Part shown: positions 1 through 8,574 of the stretch, piece by piece | Position numbering within the stretch: position 1 is the first letter of the stretch | Layout of the letters: each line of letters starts with the position of its first letter | Assembly: GCA_963726335.1 (NCBI GenBank) | Contig: CAVSCD010000012.1 | Location: forward strand, 930,001 to 994,000 | Length of the DNA: 64,000 nucleotides | Direction: 5' to 3' | Source of the DNA: CAVSCD01 sp963726335 | GTDB taxonomy: Bacteria; Acidobacteriota; Aminicenantia; Aminicenantales; UBA8522 | The notes under the pieces: generated by a model | Told to the model about the DNA's origin: nothing | Database searches by the model: none | What the model saw: only the letters and a program-made list of their open reading frames with translations | Program-made: the position numbers and the translations under genes

Positions 1-234
1 GGTCCTTTCACGGCGCGTCTCCTTCGCCTTCGCCCAAATTTTCGGCCACCAACCTTGGCCGGAGACGTTGACATACTTCGAGGCCTCCCCTGAGTGCCCG
101 GGCGAGGAAGGAGGAGTTAATGACTATAGATAATATTCTGGTGAGTGTCTCAGCAGGAAATGCGCTCAGACGTTGAGGAACTAACGCCATGCCTTGCATT
201 CTCACTGTTGATAATATCTCAGTCCCTAGGCATT

Positions 235-263
235 TTGACACAATTTGGACCCTATGCTATAAA
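235..263 (+). promoter_or_regulatory. sigma70-type promoter of the dapA-like operon
   Basis: TTGACA at 235-240, a 17-nt spacer, and TATAAA at 258-263, which matches the -10 consensus at 5 of 6 positions. Transcription would begin near 270. This excludes the long frame from 189 and supports the ATG at 297. The rest of 1-296 shows no convincing gene. Confidence 0.7.
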
Positions 264-296
264 TTGGCAGACGAATATTACCCGCATGGGGTGAGC

Positions 297-1175
297 ATGT
301 TAACTGGTGCGTTCACGCTTTTAATGACCCCGTTCAACGAGGACCTGGAGCTTGACGAAGAGGGGCTGAGGACGCTCGTCAGGCTCCAGGTTAAGGCCGG
401 AATTCACGGCCTGGCGCCCCTCGGCGTAACCGGCGAGAGCCCGCTTCTCTCTGACGACGAGATCAAGAGGGTCGTCGAAATCGTCGTCGAGGAAGCCGGG
501 GGCAAGTGCCGGGTCGCGCCTGACACCTGCTCGAACAACCTGGACCAGACGATTCGGCGCGCGAAGCTCTACGCCGATATCGGCTGCGACTTCGCTGTCG
601 TCTTCGCTCCCTTCCTCGTCAAGCCCACCCAGGCCGGGCTCATCGATTTTTACGAGGCCGTCGCCAAAAGTTCGCGGATACCGGTCATCATCCACAACTC
701 GCCCGACCGGGTCGGCGTCAACATCGAGCCCAAAACCTACGCGCGGCTCATCGAAAACAATAACATCCTCGCCACCAAGGATGGGAAAAAAGAGCTAGAC
801 CACCTGGCCAAGATTCTTTACCTCGCGAAGGGTAAGGACTTTGCCCTCTTTACCGGGAAGGACACCACGGCCTACCCGCTGATGTGCTTCGGCGGGAGCG
901 GCGTTTTTACTGTGGCCGGGAACATACTCCCCGAGGTGATGCGTGACCTCGTGGATTTCTGCCTGCGTGGCGAGTTCGAGAAGGCTGAGAGAATCCACTT
1001 CACCTATTATGAGCTCTTTGAGGCCTTGAGGCTGGAGACAAACCCGATGGCCGTGAAAGAGGCGCTGGCCATGCTGGGTTTGCCCGGTGGCGGACTGAGA
1101 CCGCCGCTCACTCGGCTGGGCGAGTCGAACCGCGAGCTTCTCAAGAGACTCCTCAAGGAGAGGCGTCTGATTTGA
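297..1175 (+). CDS. DapA/N-acetylneuraminate lyase-family aldolase with altered catalytic triad
   Basis: A 292-residue class I aldolase of the DapA/NAL superfamily, the same length as E. coli DapA. Lys161 of the ATKD segment is the expected Schiff-base lysine and Arg138 is kept. The three proton-relay residues of dihydrodipicolinate synthase are not: Thr44 is Val (GVTGE instead of GTTGE), Tyr107 is Leu (PFLVKP) and Tyr133 is His (IIHNSP). The ATG at 297 lies 34 nt after a good -10 box and gives the typical MLTGAF start. The stop overlaps the next start by 4 nt, and homoserine kinase, DapH and an M20 deacylase follow, so a lysine role is suggested by context. With this active site a different aldolase or lyase reaction is also possible. 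Confidence 0.8.
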   Translation: MLTGAFTLLMTPFNEDLELDEEGLRTLVRLQVKAGIHGLAPLGVTGESPLLSDDEIKRVVEIVVEEAGGKCRVAPDTCSNNLDQTIRRAKLYADIGCDFAVVFAPFLVKPTQAGLIDFYEAVAKSSRIPVIIHNSPDRVGVNIEPKTYARLIENNNILATKDGKKELDHLAKILYLAKGKDFALFTGKDTTAYPLMCFGGSGVFTVAGNILPEVMRDLVDFCLRGEFEKAERIHFTYYELFEALRLETNPMAVKEALAMLGLPGGGLRPPLTRLGESNRELLKRLLKERRLI

Positions 1176-2089
1176 CCGGAATCACGATCAAGGCTCCAGC
1201 GACCATCGCCAACTTCGGGCCCGGGTTCGATATTTTCGCGCTGGCGCTCGAACGGCCCTTCGACATCCTGAAAATCCGTCTCAACAAATCGGGCGCCGTC
1301 GGAGTCAGGATTACGGGTCGGAATGACGCCCTGCCCACAGCCGCCATGCAAAACACCGCCGGGCTGGCCGCCTGCCATTTTTTCGAGCGCGTCGGACGGC
1401 CAGCCGGAGTCGATATCGAGATCGTCAAGAGCATGCCCGTAGGCTCGGGACTGGGCTCCTCGGCCGCTTCCGCGGCCGGGGCCGTCTACGGACTGAACAA
1501 GCTCCTGGGGACCGGACTCAACGAGATGGAGATGATCGAGATCGCCAGCCTGGGCGAGGTCGCTTCAGGCGGAACGCCCCATGCCGACAACGTCGCCGGC
1601 TGCCTGCTCGGGGGGTTCATTTTTGTCAGGAGTTACCGCCCGCTCGATGTGATCCGGCTGGAAGCGCCCGAAGTGCCGGTGGTCGTGGGGGTGCTCAGGA
1701 AATCCCAGACGACGACCCGGGGGCTTATCGCCGAGCAGTTCAGCCTGGTTCAGGTCAAGGAGCAGATGTCCTGGTGTTCGGCCCTCGTTCACGCCGTCCT
1801 GACTCAAGACCTGAAAAAAATCGGCGGGGCGATCAACCGCGACCACATCTCCGAGCCGGCAAGGTCCAGGTTCATTCCGGCCTACGATGACCTGAAGAAA
1901 AGAGTCCTGGGGAGCGGTGCGCTGGGCTTCAACGTCAGCGGCGGAGGGTCGTCGGTGTTTGCAATCTGCCAGGAAGGGACCGCCGAGCTGGTCCTCCGGG
2001 TCATGGAATCCTTTTACGAGGAACGGGGAATCCCGGCGGAAACCATCCTGACAAGGGCTTCGAACCAGGGACTGCGGGAAATCGAATGA
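1172..2089 (+). CDS. thrB: homoserine kinase (GHMP family)
   Basis: This 305-residue protein would phosphorylate L-homoserine with ATP on the threonine branch of the aspartate pathway. It opens with APATIANFGPGFD, typical of ThrB, and has the GHMP ATP-binding loop PVGSGLGSSAASA near residue 90, then PHADNVAGCLLGG and a glycine-rich SGGGSS near the C-terminus. The start is TTG in a TTGA overlap with the upstream stop, which implies translational coupling. Its stop overlaps the dapH start. It sits between aldolase and dapH genes, so it belongs to one aspartate-family amino-acid operon. No aspartokinase, asd, thrC or dapB is in the window. Confidence 0.85.
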   Translation: MTGITIKAPATIANFGPGFDIFALALERPFDILKIRLNKSGAVGVRITGRNDALPTAAMQNTAGLAACHFFERVGRPAGVDIEIVKSMPVGSGLGSSAASAAGAVYGLNKLLGTGLNEMEMIEIASLGEVASGGTPHADNVAGCLLGGFIFVRSYRPLDVIRLEAPEVPVVVGVLRKSQTTTRGLIAEQFSLVQVKEQMSWCSALVHAVLTQDLKKIGGAINRDHISEPARSRFIPAYDDLKKRVLGSGALGFNVSGGGSSVFAICQEGTAELVLRVMESFYEERGIPAETILTRASNQGLREIE

Positions 2090-2793
2090 CATCTCGGAAG
2101 ATCGCCGAACTCATCGCCGGGAGCCGGAAAAAAACTCCGGCTAAGGTGTTTTTGCGGGGCGAATTCCTGGCCGAGGACTTTGAAAATGGCGGGTTTCAGG
2201 CGTTCGGCGAGGGCGGCTTCTGGGTGCTCATCGGCGATTACGCCGCAATGGAGAAATGGCTGAAGCGCCACAAGTCCCGGGTCCGGGATTGCCACGTCGA
2301 GATCAACGGCCGCAATTCCGCCCTGCCGCTTCTCGACCTCCGGAAGGTCAAGGCCAGGGTCGAGCCGGGAGCCGTCATCAGGGAAGGCGCCCGTCTGGGA
2401 GATCATTGCGTGATCATGATGGGGGCGGTCGTCAATATCGCCGCCGTGATCGGGGCCAGGACCATGATCGACATGAACGCGGTCCTCGGGGCCCGGGCGA
2501 TTGTCGGCAGGGACTGCCACGTCGGGGCCGGGGCGGTGATCGCCGGCGTCCTGGAGCCGCCGAGCGCGAAACCGGTCCGGATCGGCGACAATGTCCTGGT
2601 GGGCGCGAACGCCGTCGTGCTCGAGGGTGTAAAAGTCGGCCGGGGGAGCGTGGTGGCAGCCGGCGCCGTGGTCGTTAAGGACGTCCCGCCGGGCGTCGTG
2701 GTGGCTGGGGTCCCGGCTAAGGTCATTAAGTGGGTCCGGGAAATCCAGGAAAAGGAAAAAATATCTTTGGTCAAGATTCTGAGAAGAATCTAG
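2086..2793 (+). CDS. dapH: tetrahydrodipicolinate N-acetyltransferase
   Basis: A 235-residue left-handed beta-helix acyltransferase. The N-terminal half is the DapH-specific domain. From about residue 95 come hexapeptide repeats, with the family hallmarks VIMMGAVVNI, MIDMNAVLG, CHVGAGAVIAGVLEPPSAKP and VAGVPAKVIKW. The protein acetylates tetrahydrodipicolinate in the acetyl variant of the diaminopimelate pathway, so the later deacylase should be an N-acetyl-diaminopimelate deacetylase. It overlaps the thrB stop by 4 nt (ATGA). Identification is firm because the PPSAKP segment is characteristic of DapD/DapH enzymes. Confidence 0.9.
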   Translation: MTSRKIAELIAGSRKKTPAKVFLRGEFLAEDFENGGFQAFGEGGFWVLIGDYAAMEKWLKRHKSRVRDCHVEINGRNSALPLLDLRKVKARVEPGAVIREGARLGDHCVIMMGAVVNIAAVIGARTMIDMNAVLGARAIVGRDCHVGAGAVIAGVLEPPSAKPVRIGDNVLVGANAVVLEGVKVGRGSVVAAGAVVVKDVPPGVVVAGVPAKVIKWVREIQEKEKISLVKILRRI

Positions 2794-2880
2794 GAAGATG
2801 TCTTCAGTCCATCTTCACTTGGTGACGATGGGTTGCCCCAGGGTTTCAATTCTGCAAGGCCAGATCGGGGCCGGGCTAAA

Positions 2881-3885
2881 ATGGACATACTGGAACTGAC
2901 TAGAGCACTGGTCGATATCCCCTCGGTTACGGGGTCGGAAGCCGTGATCGCCGATTTCATAGCCGGTCATCTCCGGAAGCTCGGGCTCGAGGTGAGGGAG
3001 CAGACCGTCGAGGGGAAGCGGAGAAACGTCCTCGCGACCCTCGGCCCCGGCCCGCGGGTCGTCTTCTGCACCCACATGGACACCGTGCCGCCGTTTATCG
3101 GCGCGACCGAAGATGACACTTTTATCCGTGGCCGGGGAGCGGGGGACGCGAAGGGGAGTCTGGCCGCGATAATGCGCTGCGCCGGGGAGCTCAAAGACGA
3201 AGGCGCCGCCGGCGTCGGCTTTCTTTTTGTCGTGGGCGAGGAAACGGACAGCGCCGGCGCAAAGAAAGCCAATGAGCTGGGGATCGCGCCCGATTTTACG
3301 GTCGTCGGCGAGCCCACCGAAAATAAGCTGGGGTTCGGACATAAGGGGCTGATGAGAGTAAGAATCGCGGCGTCGGGACGGGCCGCGCACTCCGGTTATC
3401 CGCACCTTGGCGACTCGGCCATTGATAAGCTGCTGGATACGCTCGTGAAGATCCGCGCCATGGATTTCGAGGACAACCCCGCTTGGGGAAAAACTCTCGT
3501 CAACATCGGGAAGATCGAGGGGGGAGTCGCCCATAATGTCGTCCCCGATTCCGCCGGTGCGGTCGTTTCGCTCCGGGTCGGCGCCAACTGGCCCCGCGTC
3601 GTCGAGAAGCTCAAAGCGCTGAGCAGCGGGGGAGTGGCGGTCGAGATCCTGTCCTGCGCCGAGCCGCAGGCGCTGTTCACCCTGCCGGGATACGAGTTGG
3701 CCGTCCTTCCTTACGGAACGGACATTCCGCATCTGGCGCGGTTCGGGAGAAAGCTCCTCCTCGGGCCCGGCTCGGGCGAGACCGCGCACACGGTCGACGA
3801 TAGGGTGGACAAGCGGCAGCTCGCGGAGGCGGTGGGGATCTATAAAAAACTCGCCGGGGAGCTTCTGGCTGTCAAACCGGAGTGA
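2881..3885 (+). CDS. M20-family deacylase, probably N-acetyl-diaminopimelate or acetylornithine deacetylase type
   Basis: A 334-residue zinc aminoacylase of the ArgE/DapE/CPG2 group. Metal-binding features seen are His65-x-Asp67 (THMDTVPP), GAGDAKG, the catalytic glutamates in GEETDS, GEPTENK, and a C-terminal AHTVDD. The dimerisation insert starts near residue 160 (FGHKGLMRV, AAHSGYP). It follows dapH by 87 nt, which fits the deacylation step of the DAP pathway. Firmicutes with DapH usually use an M20D enzyme for this step; this one looks like the ArgE/DapE branch, so the acyl group it removes is not certain. The ATG at 2881 gives the usual family N-terminus. Confidence 0.75.
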   Translation: MDILELTRALVDIPSVTGSEAVIADFIAGHLRKLGLEVREQTVEGKRRNVLATLGPGPRVVFCTHMDTVPPFIGATEDDTFIRGRGAGDAKGSLAAIMRCAGELKDEGAAGVGFLFVVGEETDSAGAKKANELGIAPDFTVVGEPTENKLGFGHKGLMRVRIAASGRAAHSGYPHLGDSAIDKLLDTLVKIRAMDFEDNPAWGKTLVNIGKIEGGVAHNVVPDSAGAVVSLRVGANWPRVVEKLKALSSGGVAVEILSCAEPQALFTLPGYELAVLPYGTDIPHLARFGRKLLLGPGSGETAHTVDDRVDKRQLAEAVGIYKKLAGELLAVKPE

Positions 3886-3891
3886 GCTCAG

Positions 3892-3920
3892 GGGCCGGGC
3901 GGCAGCGGCCCGGTTTTATT
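3892..3920. terminator. stem-loop with T-rich tail between convergent genes
   Basis: GC-rich inverted repeat (CCGGGC at 3895-3900 with GCCCGG at 3908-3913) followed on the plus strand by TTTTATTT. It lies just after the deacylase stop and meets the convergent membrane-protein gene, so it probably ends the dap operon transcript. Confidence 0.5.
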
Positions 3921-4290
3921 TCCGCTTGGTGAATCCCGAGATCAGCACGCCCACGCCGACGGCGATGAGTATGAGCGGCCACCAGTCCTCGAACCCGATG
4001 AGGTGGGCGCCGCCGATCACCATCAGGATGCACCCGGCGATGACCTTGCCGCCGGCGCCCTTCCGGCCCTCGGCCGAGGAGGCCCGGAAGAGCGCGTCGA
4101 CGATCAGGATCCCGCCCAGGCCGACGAGAAAGTAGGCCCACCAGTCCGACCAGCCGAGGCGCCCCATCTCGGAGAGGAGAAAGAGAACGCCCAGCAGGAT
4201 CAGGATGAGTCCGCCGGTCAGGCTGGGAAGCGGGCGGCTTTTTTCGGAAGGAACGTTTTCAACCGGGTTTGGGTTCGTGACTTCGCTCAT
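3916..4290 (-). CDS. small membrane protein with four predicted transmembrane segments (LiaI/DUF5668-like)
   Basis: A 124-residue protein with four hydrophobic stretches, each about 18-20 residues and arranged as two hairpins. Motifs such as GLILILLGVLFLL and WPLILIAVGVGVLI resemble the LiaI-LiaF-like/DUF5668 transmembrane region. The N-terminal 25 residues are polar and proline-rich. The ATG at 4290 is preferred to the one at 4299 because AAAGGA lies at the right distance only from the inner ATG. Function is unknown; a role in envelope stress sensing is suggested only by the resemblance. It is a single gene, divergent from the UbiA gene. Confidence 0.6.
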   Translation of the reverse strand: MSEVTNPNPVENVPSEKSRPLPSLTGGLILILLGVLFLLSEMGRLGWSDWWAYFLVGLGGILIVDALFRASSAEGRKGAGGKVIAGCILMVIGGAHLIGFEDWWPLILIAVGVGVLISGFTKRK

Positions 4291-4458
4291 TTTGGCCATC
4301 CTTTATCGACGAACAGGCGCTTGCCCCCAGGCGGCCGATGGTCAACAATTACCATAGCTCCGCGGCATGGTCAACCACTAAAGGAAGTCATCTTCTATGA
4401 TGACGTGATGCCGGCGGACATCGCGGGCCGGCAGGGCGCCGGTCCCCGCGAAATCCGG

Positions 4459-4487
4459 TTGCCGCGGCCCGGGTTTTTCGATACAAT
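4459..4487 (+). promoter_or_regulatory. promoter of the UbiA-family gene
   Basis: TTGCCG at 4459-4464, a 17-nt spacer and TACAAT at 4482-4487. The start codon at 4509 is 21 nt further on and is preceded by GGAG. Confidence 0.55.
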
Positions 4488-4508
4488 GGCGAAAACAACG
4501 GAGATCCA

Positions 4509-5384
4509 ATGAACATCGCGGCCATCATCAGGTCCATGCGGCCGGCGCAGTGGACGAAGAACCTGTTCGTCTTCGCCGCCCTGATCTTCGCCCGGAGGTT
4601 CTTTTCGCCCCGCGACCTGGCGCTCACCCTGGGGGCGTTTCTCGTGTTCTGCGTCGTCTCCGGCGCCTTCTATATCTTCAACGACATCAAGGACTGCGAA
4701 GAGGACCGCGCCCACCCCAAGAAGTGCCTGCGGCCGATCGCCCACGGCGACCTCGGCAAAGGCCAGGCGATGGCGGCTTCGATCATCTTGACCGTCATCG
4801 GCCTCGTCGCGGCCTTTCTCCTCCACCGCAACTTTTTTTATGCCGTGGTCATCTATCTTGCGCTTCAGCTCGCCTATTCCCTGAAGCTCAAACACGTCGT
4901 CATCCTGGACGTCTTCGTCATCGCCGCGGGGTTCGTCGTCCGGGTCGTCGCCGGCGGCCTGGTCATCGACGTTCCGATATCGTCCTGGCTCCTCATCTGC
5001 ACGACGCTCCTGGCGCTCCTTCTCGCCATGGGAAAGAGGCGCCACGAGCTCATCCTCCTCGAGGATAAGGCGATCCATCACCGGGCGATCCTCAAAGAGT
5101 ACAGCGCTTATCTCCTCGACCAGATGATCGCCGTCGTGACGGCCTCGACGCTCATCGCCTACTGCCTCTACACCATCTCCCCGGAGACCGTCGCCAAGTT
5201 CGGCACCGAGCACCTCATCTGGACGGCGGCCTTCGTCCTCTACGGCATCTTCCGCTACCTGTATCTCATCCACCAGAAAGGGAAGGGGGGGAGTCCGGAG
5301 GAGCTCATCATCCAGGACAAGCCGCTTCTCTTCAACATCGTGCTCTGGATCGGCGCCGTCATCCTGATCATCTATCTGAAATGA
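4509..5384 (+). CDS. UbiA-family prenyltransferase, decaprenyl-phosphate phosphoribosyltransferase-like
   Basis: A 291-residue polytopic protein with about eight or nine hydrophobic helices. The N-terminal segment RPAQWTKNLFVF and the first aspartate motif NDIKDCEEDRAHPKK are those of the branch that transfers phosphoribose from PRPP to a polyprenyl phosphate (the Rv3806c type), rather than of quinone-pathway UbiA. A second acidic motif region follows near residue 170. The likely product is a polyprenyl-phosphate sugar for envelope glycan synthesis. GGAG lies before the ATG. A DUF362 gene follows after 15 nt, so the two probably form an operon. The exact acceptor cannot be read from the sequence. 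Confidence 0.75.
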   Translation: MNIAAIIRSMRPAQWTKNLFVFAALIFARRFFSPRDLALTLGAFLVFCVVSGAFYIFNDIKDCEEDRAHPKKCLRPIAHGDLGKGQAMAASIILTVIGLVAAFLLHRNFFYAVVIYLALQLAYSLKLKHVVILDVFVIAAGFVVRVVAGGLVIDVPISSWLLICTTLLALLLAMGKRRHELILLEDKAIHHRAILKEYSAYLLDQMIAVVTASTLIAYCLYTISPETVAKFGTEHLIWTAAFVLYGIFRYLYLIHQKGKGGSPEELIIQDKPLLFNIVLWIGAVILIIYLK

Positions 5385-5399
5385 GGCCATGAGACCGTC

Positions 5400-6486
5400 A
5401 TGACCCGCTCCAAAGTCGCCGTCCTCAAGACCACTCCCGGGACCGTGCTCGACGATTACGGGAAGCTGATGCGCCTGGCGGATTACAGCCGGTATCTCCC
5501 CAAGGACAAGGACACGGCCCTCAAGATCAACATCTCCTGGCACTACTATTACCCCGCCTGCTCGACGACGCCGTGGCAGCTCGAGGGGGTCATCAAGACG
5601 CTCCTCGAGGACGGTTACTCGCGGGACCGGATCCACGCCTGCCACAACAAGACGGTCGTCGTCTCGGCGAAGCGCGGCGAGGTGGCGAACAAGCAGCTCC
5701 CGGTCGTCCGAGAAATACGGCCTGCGGAACATCCACCTCTACGAGGACGGCGAGGAGTGGGTCTGCTACGAGCCCAAGTCGAAGATGCGGGTGCTCCACG
5801 ACATCTACCCGCGCGGGATCGAGATTCCCAAGCGCCTGATCGGCGAGAACGTCCTCCATCTTCCGACCATGAAGACCCACGTCTTCACGACGATGACGGG
5901 CGCGATGAAGAACGCCTTCGGCGGCCTGCTCCACGAGAAGCGGCACTGGACCCACTCGGTCATCCACGAGACGCTCGTCGACCTCCTGGCCATCCAGAAG
6001 GAGATCCACACCGGGATCTTCGCGGTCATGGATGGGACGATCGCCGGCGACGGACCGGGGCCGCGGTGCATGGTGCCTCATATCAAGAACACGATCCTGG
6101 CGAGCGGCGACCAGGTGGCGATCGACGCGGTCGCGGCCAAGATGATGGGTTTCGACCCCCTGAGCCTGCCGTTCATCCGCTTGGCCCACGAGGCGGGGCT
6201 GGGCTGCGGCGACCTGCGCGAGATCGAGATCGTCGGCGAGGACATCGAGGGCGTCAACTGGCATTTCCGCGGGGACAAGCAGACGTTCGCGAGCTACGGC
6301 CAGAAGCTCATCTACCACGGGCCGCTCAAGCCGCTCGAGACATTCCTGTTGCGGACGGTGCTCGCGCCCTGGTCATACCTCGCTTCGGTCATCTTCCACG
6401 ATTACTTCTGGCATCCGTTCATCGGCCGGGAGCGGACGCGCCGCGTCCTCCGCAGCTCCTGGGGCAAACTCTTCCAATCCTATTAG
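5400..6486 (+). CDS. DUF362 domain-containing protein, interrupted by one frameshift
   Basis: Two adjacent frames form one DUF362 protein. Residues 1 to about 102 are read from 5400; the rest (SEKYGLRN onward, including KTHVFTTMTGAMKNAFGG, typical of DUF362) is read one frame later from about 5706 to 6486. The span is 1,087 nt, one more than a multiple of three, so one extra base near 5700-5712 explains the break and the restored protein is about 361 residues. No CxxC ferredoxin cluster is visible, unlike many DUF362 proteins. Function is unknown. It lies directly after the UbiA-like gene. Sequencing error is more likely than a pseudogene because both halves are well conserved. Confidence 0.65.
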
Positions 6487-6636
6487 GATTGTCGGATTGC
6501 CGATCAGGATTGGGGAGGGGCCAAGTTAACTAGTTAAAGCTAATTATAAAACCGTCAGTTTAGAGACCGAAACCCACTTATAGGCACGTTTTTCGGCCAT
6601 AAAACGGCATCCAAAAAGGACGAATTATCTAATATC

Positions 6637-7701
6637 TTAATCCCAAGGGTAGCTGATCTTGGTCAGGCGGCCGCCATGGCGTGCCGAGTCCAGGGCGTAC
6701 AGCCCGGGGAGCGTCATTCGAAGGGCATCCTTGATGCCGACGGCCGGCGCCGCCTGGCCCTCGATCGCGTCCGCGAAGTTCTTCAGCATGACGTAATCCG
6801 CGCCGCCGTGCTCGCCGATCCCGGCGGCGGCCTGGAACTCGGGCCGCGCCTCGGCGACCGGCAGCTTCGTCAGCCCGTGCATCCCGTATGTGTTCCGTGA
6901 GGAGAAAAGCACCTGGCTTTCGCCCCCGGCCAGGGGCTGAGTTTTTTCGAAGTAGCCCGCGGTGCCGTAGAGGACGTAGCGGTGAAAGGGCGCCGGGTGG
7001 CTGGTGATGAACGAGGTCAGGAGCTTGACGACCGTCCCCTTGGCTGTCCGGAAGAGAGCGGTCATGGCGTCGTCGTCGCCCGGGTCGCCGTGATGCTGTC
7101 CTCCCGTCGAAAAGCAGGCGACTTCAGTGAGCTCCTCGCCGATCCATTTGAGGATCGGCCCGAGCGAGTGCGTGCAGTAGCGGATCGGGGCGAAGTGCTT
7201 CCGCCACGGCGTGAGCGCCGTGAGCCAGCCGATGTCGGCGACGTATTCGGCCTCCGCATAATAGGGCTTGCCCAGGGCGCCTTGCCGGATCAGGTCGGCG
7301 CCGGTCTCGACGAACCCCCAGAAGTTCGTTGTCGCCCCGAAAGTATAGACGGATTTTGCGCGGTTGGCGGCCTCCCAGAGAGGAGCGGCTTCGCCGGTCT
7401 CTTGGACTGCGGGAACATCGCTCATCACATGGAGGCCGCGGTCGAGAGCCGCGATACAGATGGAGGTGTGCGTTTCGGGCGGGGTCTCGACGAGCACGGC
7501 GTTGACCAGGCCGGAGTCGAACATCTCCTCGAAGCGTTCGAACAGGCGGATACCCTCGATCTCCCGCTGGGCGTTGTCCCTGGCGGCGTCGCCCGTCTCG
7601 ACGACGGCCGTGATCTTCAGGCGGTCGACCGAACGGCACGCATCCCGCAGCACCCGTCCGCGCAGGCCATATCCTATTATTCCGATATTAATGCTCGCCA
7701 T
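6637..7701 (-). CDS. Gfo/Idh/MocA-family oxidoreductase
   Basis: A 354-residue NAD(P)-dependent dehydrogenase of the sugar/inositol type. The N-terminal Rossmann fold shows GIIGYGLRGRVLR, and ETPPETH marks the nucleotide-binding strand. The usual EKP motif is replaced by MSDVPAV, so the catalytic lysine common in this family is not in its standard place. A C-terminal alpha/beta domain follows from about residue 130. The start has GGAGG seven nt upstream. It is last in a minus-strand row with two amidohydrolases and a DegT aminotransferase, which suggests turnover of a modified sugar or cyclitol. The substrate is not known. Confidence 0.8.
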   Translation of the reverse strand: MASINIGIIGYGLRGRVLRDACRSVDRLKITAVVETGDAARDNAQREIEGIRLFERFEEMFDSGLVNAVLVETPPETHTSICIAALDRGLHVMSDVPAVQETGEAAPLWEAANRAKSVYTFGATTNFWGFVETGADLIRQGALGKPYYAEAEYVADIGWLTALTPWRKHFAPIRYCTHSLGPILKWIGEELTEVACFSTGGQHHGDPGDDDAMTALFRTAKGTVVKLLTSFITSHPAPFHRYVLYGTAGYFEKTQPLAGGESQVLFSSRNTYGMHGLTKLPVAEARPEFQAAAGIGEHGGADYVMLKNFADAIEGQAAPAVGIKDALRMTLPGLYALDSARHGGRLTKISYPWD

Positions 7702-7809
7702 GATTGCCTCCTAGCCTTTCCTGTCTGAACGCGTCGGATCTCTTCCTTCCGACCTCCTCGGGTGGAGGAGAAGCAGCCGGTGATGCCGTCATTTATTTTT
7801 AGCGCTATT

Positions 7810-8574
7810 CTATTCGCTGATTCCTAAAAGGCGGGCCGGCGTCTCCTCTTCGATCGCCTGTCTCACCTTCTCGGGCAATTCGAGCTTCCTGAACTGCGCC
7901 CAGCGGAACCAGAGAACGATATCGTCCCTGTCCGAAGTGGACATGTCCGACCCCACGCAGAGCTGCTCGGGACGGACCTCCCGGATAATCTCAGCCATCC
8001 CCAGTTCGCGCGGGCCGCTGAGGCACAGGATAAAATCCGGGTAGCGCTGGGCCGCCGCGATCGCCTCCCGCCAGAGGTCTCCGAGACCCGCGTGGCCGCT
8101 GATGACCGTCAACCCGGGAAAATCCCGGCACAGCCGGGCGCACTGGAGCGGATGAGAATAGAGCGGCGAGCCGTCATGAAAGATGATGGCCAGGCCCAGC
8201 TCAAGGGATAGCCCGGCGACGGCGTCCATCTCCGGCGAGCTGACCGAAAAGCCCTGGAGCCAGGGATGGAGCTTCAGCACCTTCGCGCCCCGCTCGAGGG
8301 CGCACCGCCGGACCTCGTCCAGGGCCGGCGCGCCCATCAGCGGATTCACCGTGAACGCGGGGAAGAGGCGGCCCGGCGCCCCGGCGCAATAGCGGAAGAC
8401 CCGGTCGTTGTCCGCCGGATGGTCCGAGCAGCTCGAAAACAGGCCGGCAAAAGGCATGATGAGCGCGGCTTCGACGCCGGCTTTCTCAAGCCGGCCCAGC
8501 GTCCGCTCCGGCGTGTCATCCGGCGCGACGGCCCCTCCCCAGGAACCGAGATGGCAGTGGAGATCGATGATCAT
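7810..8574 (-). CDS. TIM-barrel amidohydrolase-family protein (first of a pair)
   Basis: A 254-residue metal-dependent hydrolase of the amidohydrolase-2 type. Metal ligands expected for the family are visible: DLHCH at residues 3-7, KLHPW near 97, FHDG near 130, SGHAG near 156 and a late GSDMS. The protein opens directly with the metal motif and has no signal peptide, so it is cytoplasmic. It overlaps the upstream paralogue by 4 nt (8571-8574), so the two are translationally coupled. The pair shares the layout HCHLG...KLHP.LQGF...HDG/HTG. The substrate is unknown; hydrolysis or decarboxylation of a small ring compound is typical. Confidence 0.75.
   Translation of the reverse strand: MIIDLHCHLGSWGGAVAPDDTPERTLGRLEKAGVEAALIMPFAGLFSSCSDHPADNDRVFRYCAGAPGRLFPAFTVNPLMGAPALDEVRRCALERGAKVLKLHPWLQGFSVSSPEMDAVAGLSLELGLAIIFHDGSPLYSHPLQCARLCRDFPGLTVISGHAGLGDLWREAIAAAQRYPDFILCLSGPRELGMAEIIREVRPEQLCVGSDMSTSDRDDIVLWFRWAQFRKLELPEKVRQAIEEETPARLLGISE

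Noticed and set aside
189..296. N-terminal extension of the DapA-like protein
   Set aside because: The promoter at 235-263 lies within it, the extra residues match no family member, and the Met at 297 gives an exact DapA-like length.
4338..4372. Two direct copies of ATGGTCAAC
   Set aside because: Only two copies, and they do not align with a promoter of either divergent gene well enough to claim an operator.
4395..5732. Open frame of 445 codons on the minus strand opposite the UbiA-like gene
   Set aside because: Its Asp/Arg-rich composition is a typical shadow; the plus-strand UbiA protein is clearly real.
6526..6537. Perfect palindrome TTAACTAGTTAA in the gap after the DUF362 gene
   Set aside because: It is isolated, in a short AT-rich stretch between convergent genes, with no second copy or promoter nearby. 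Chance is plausible.
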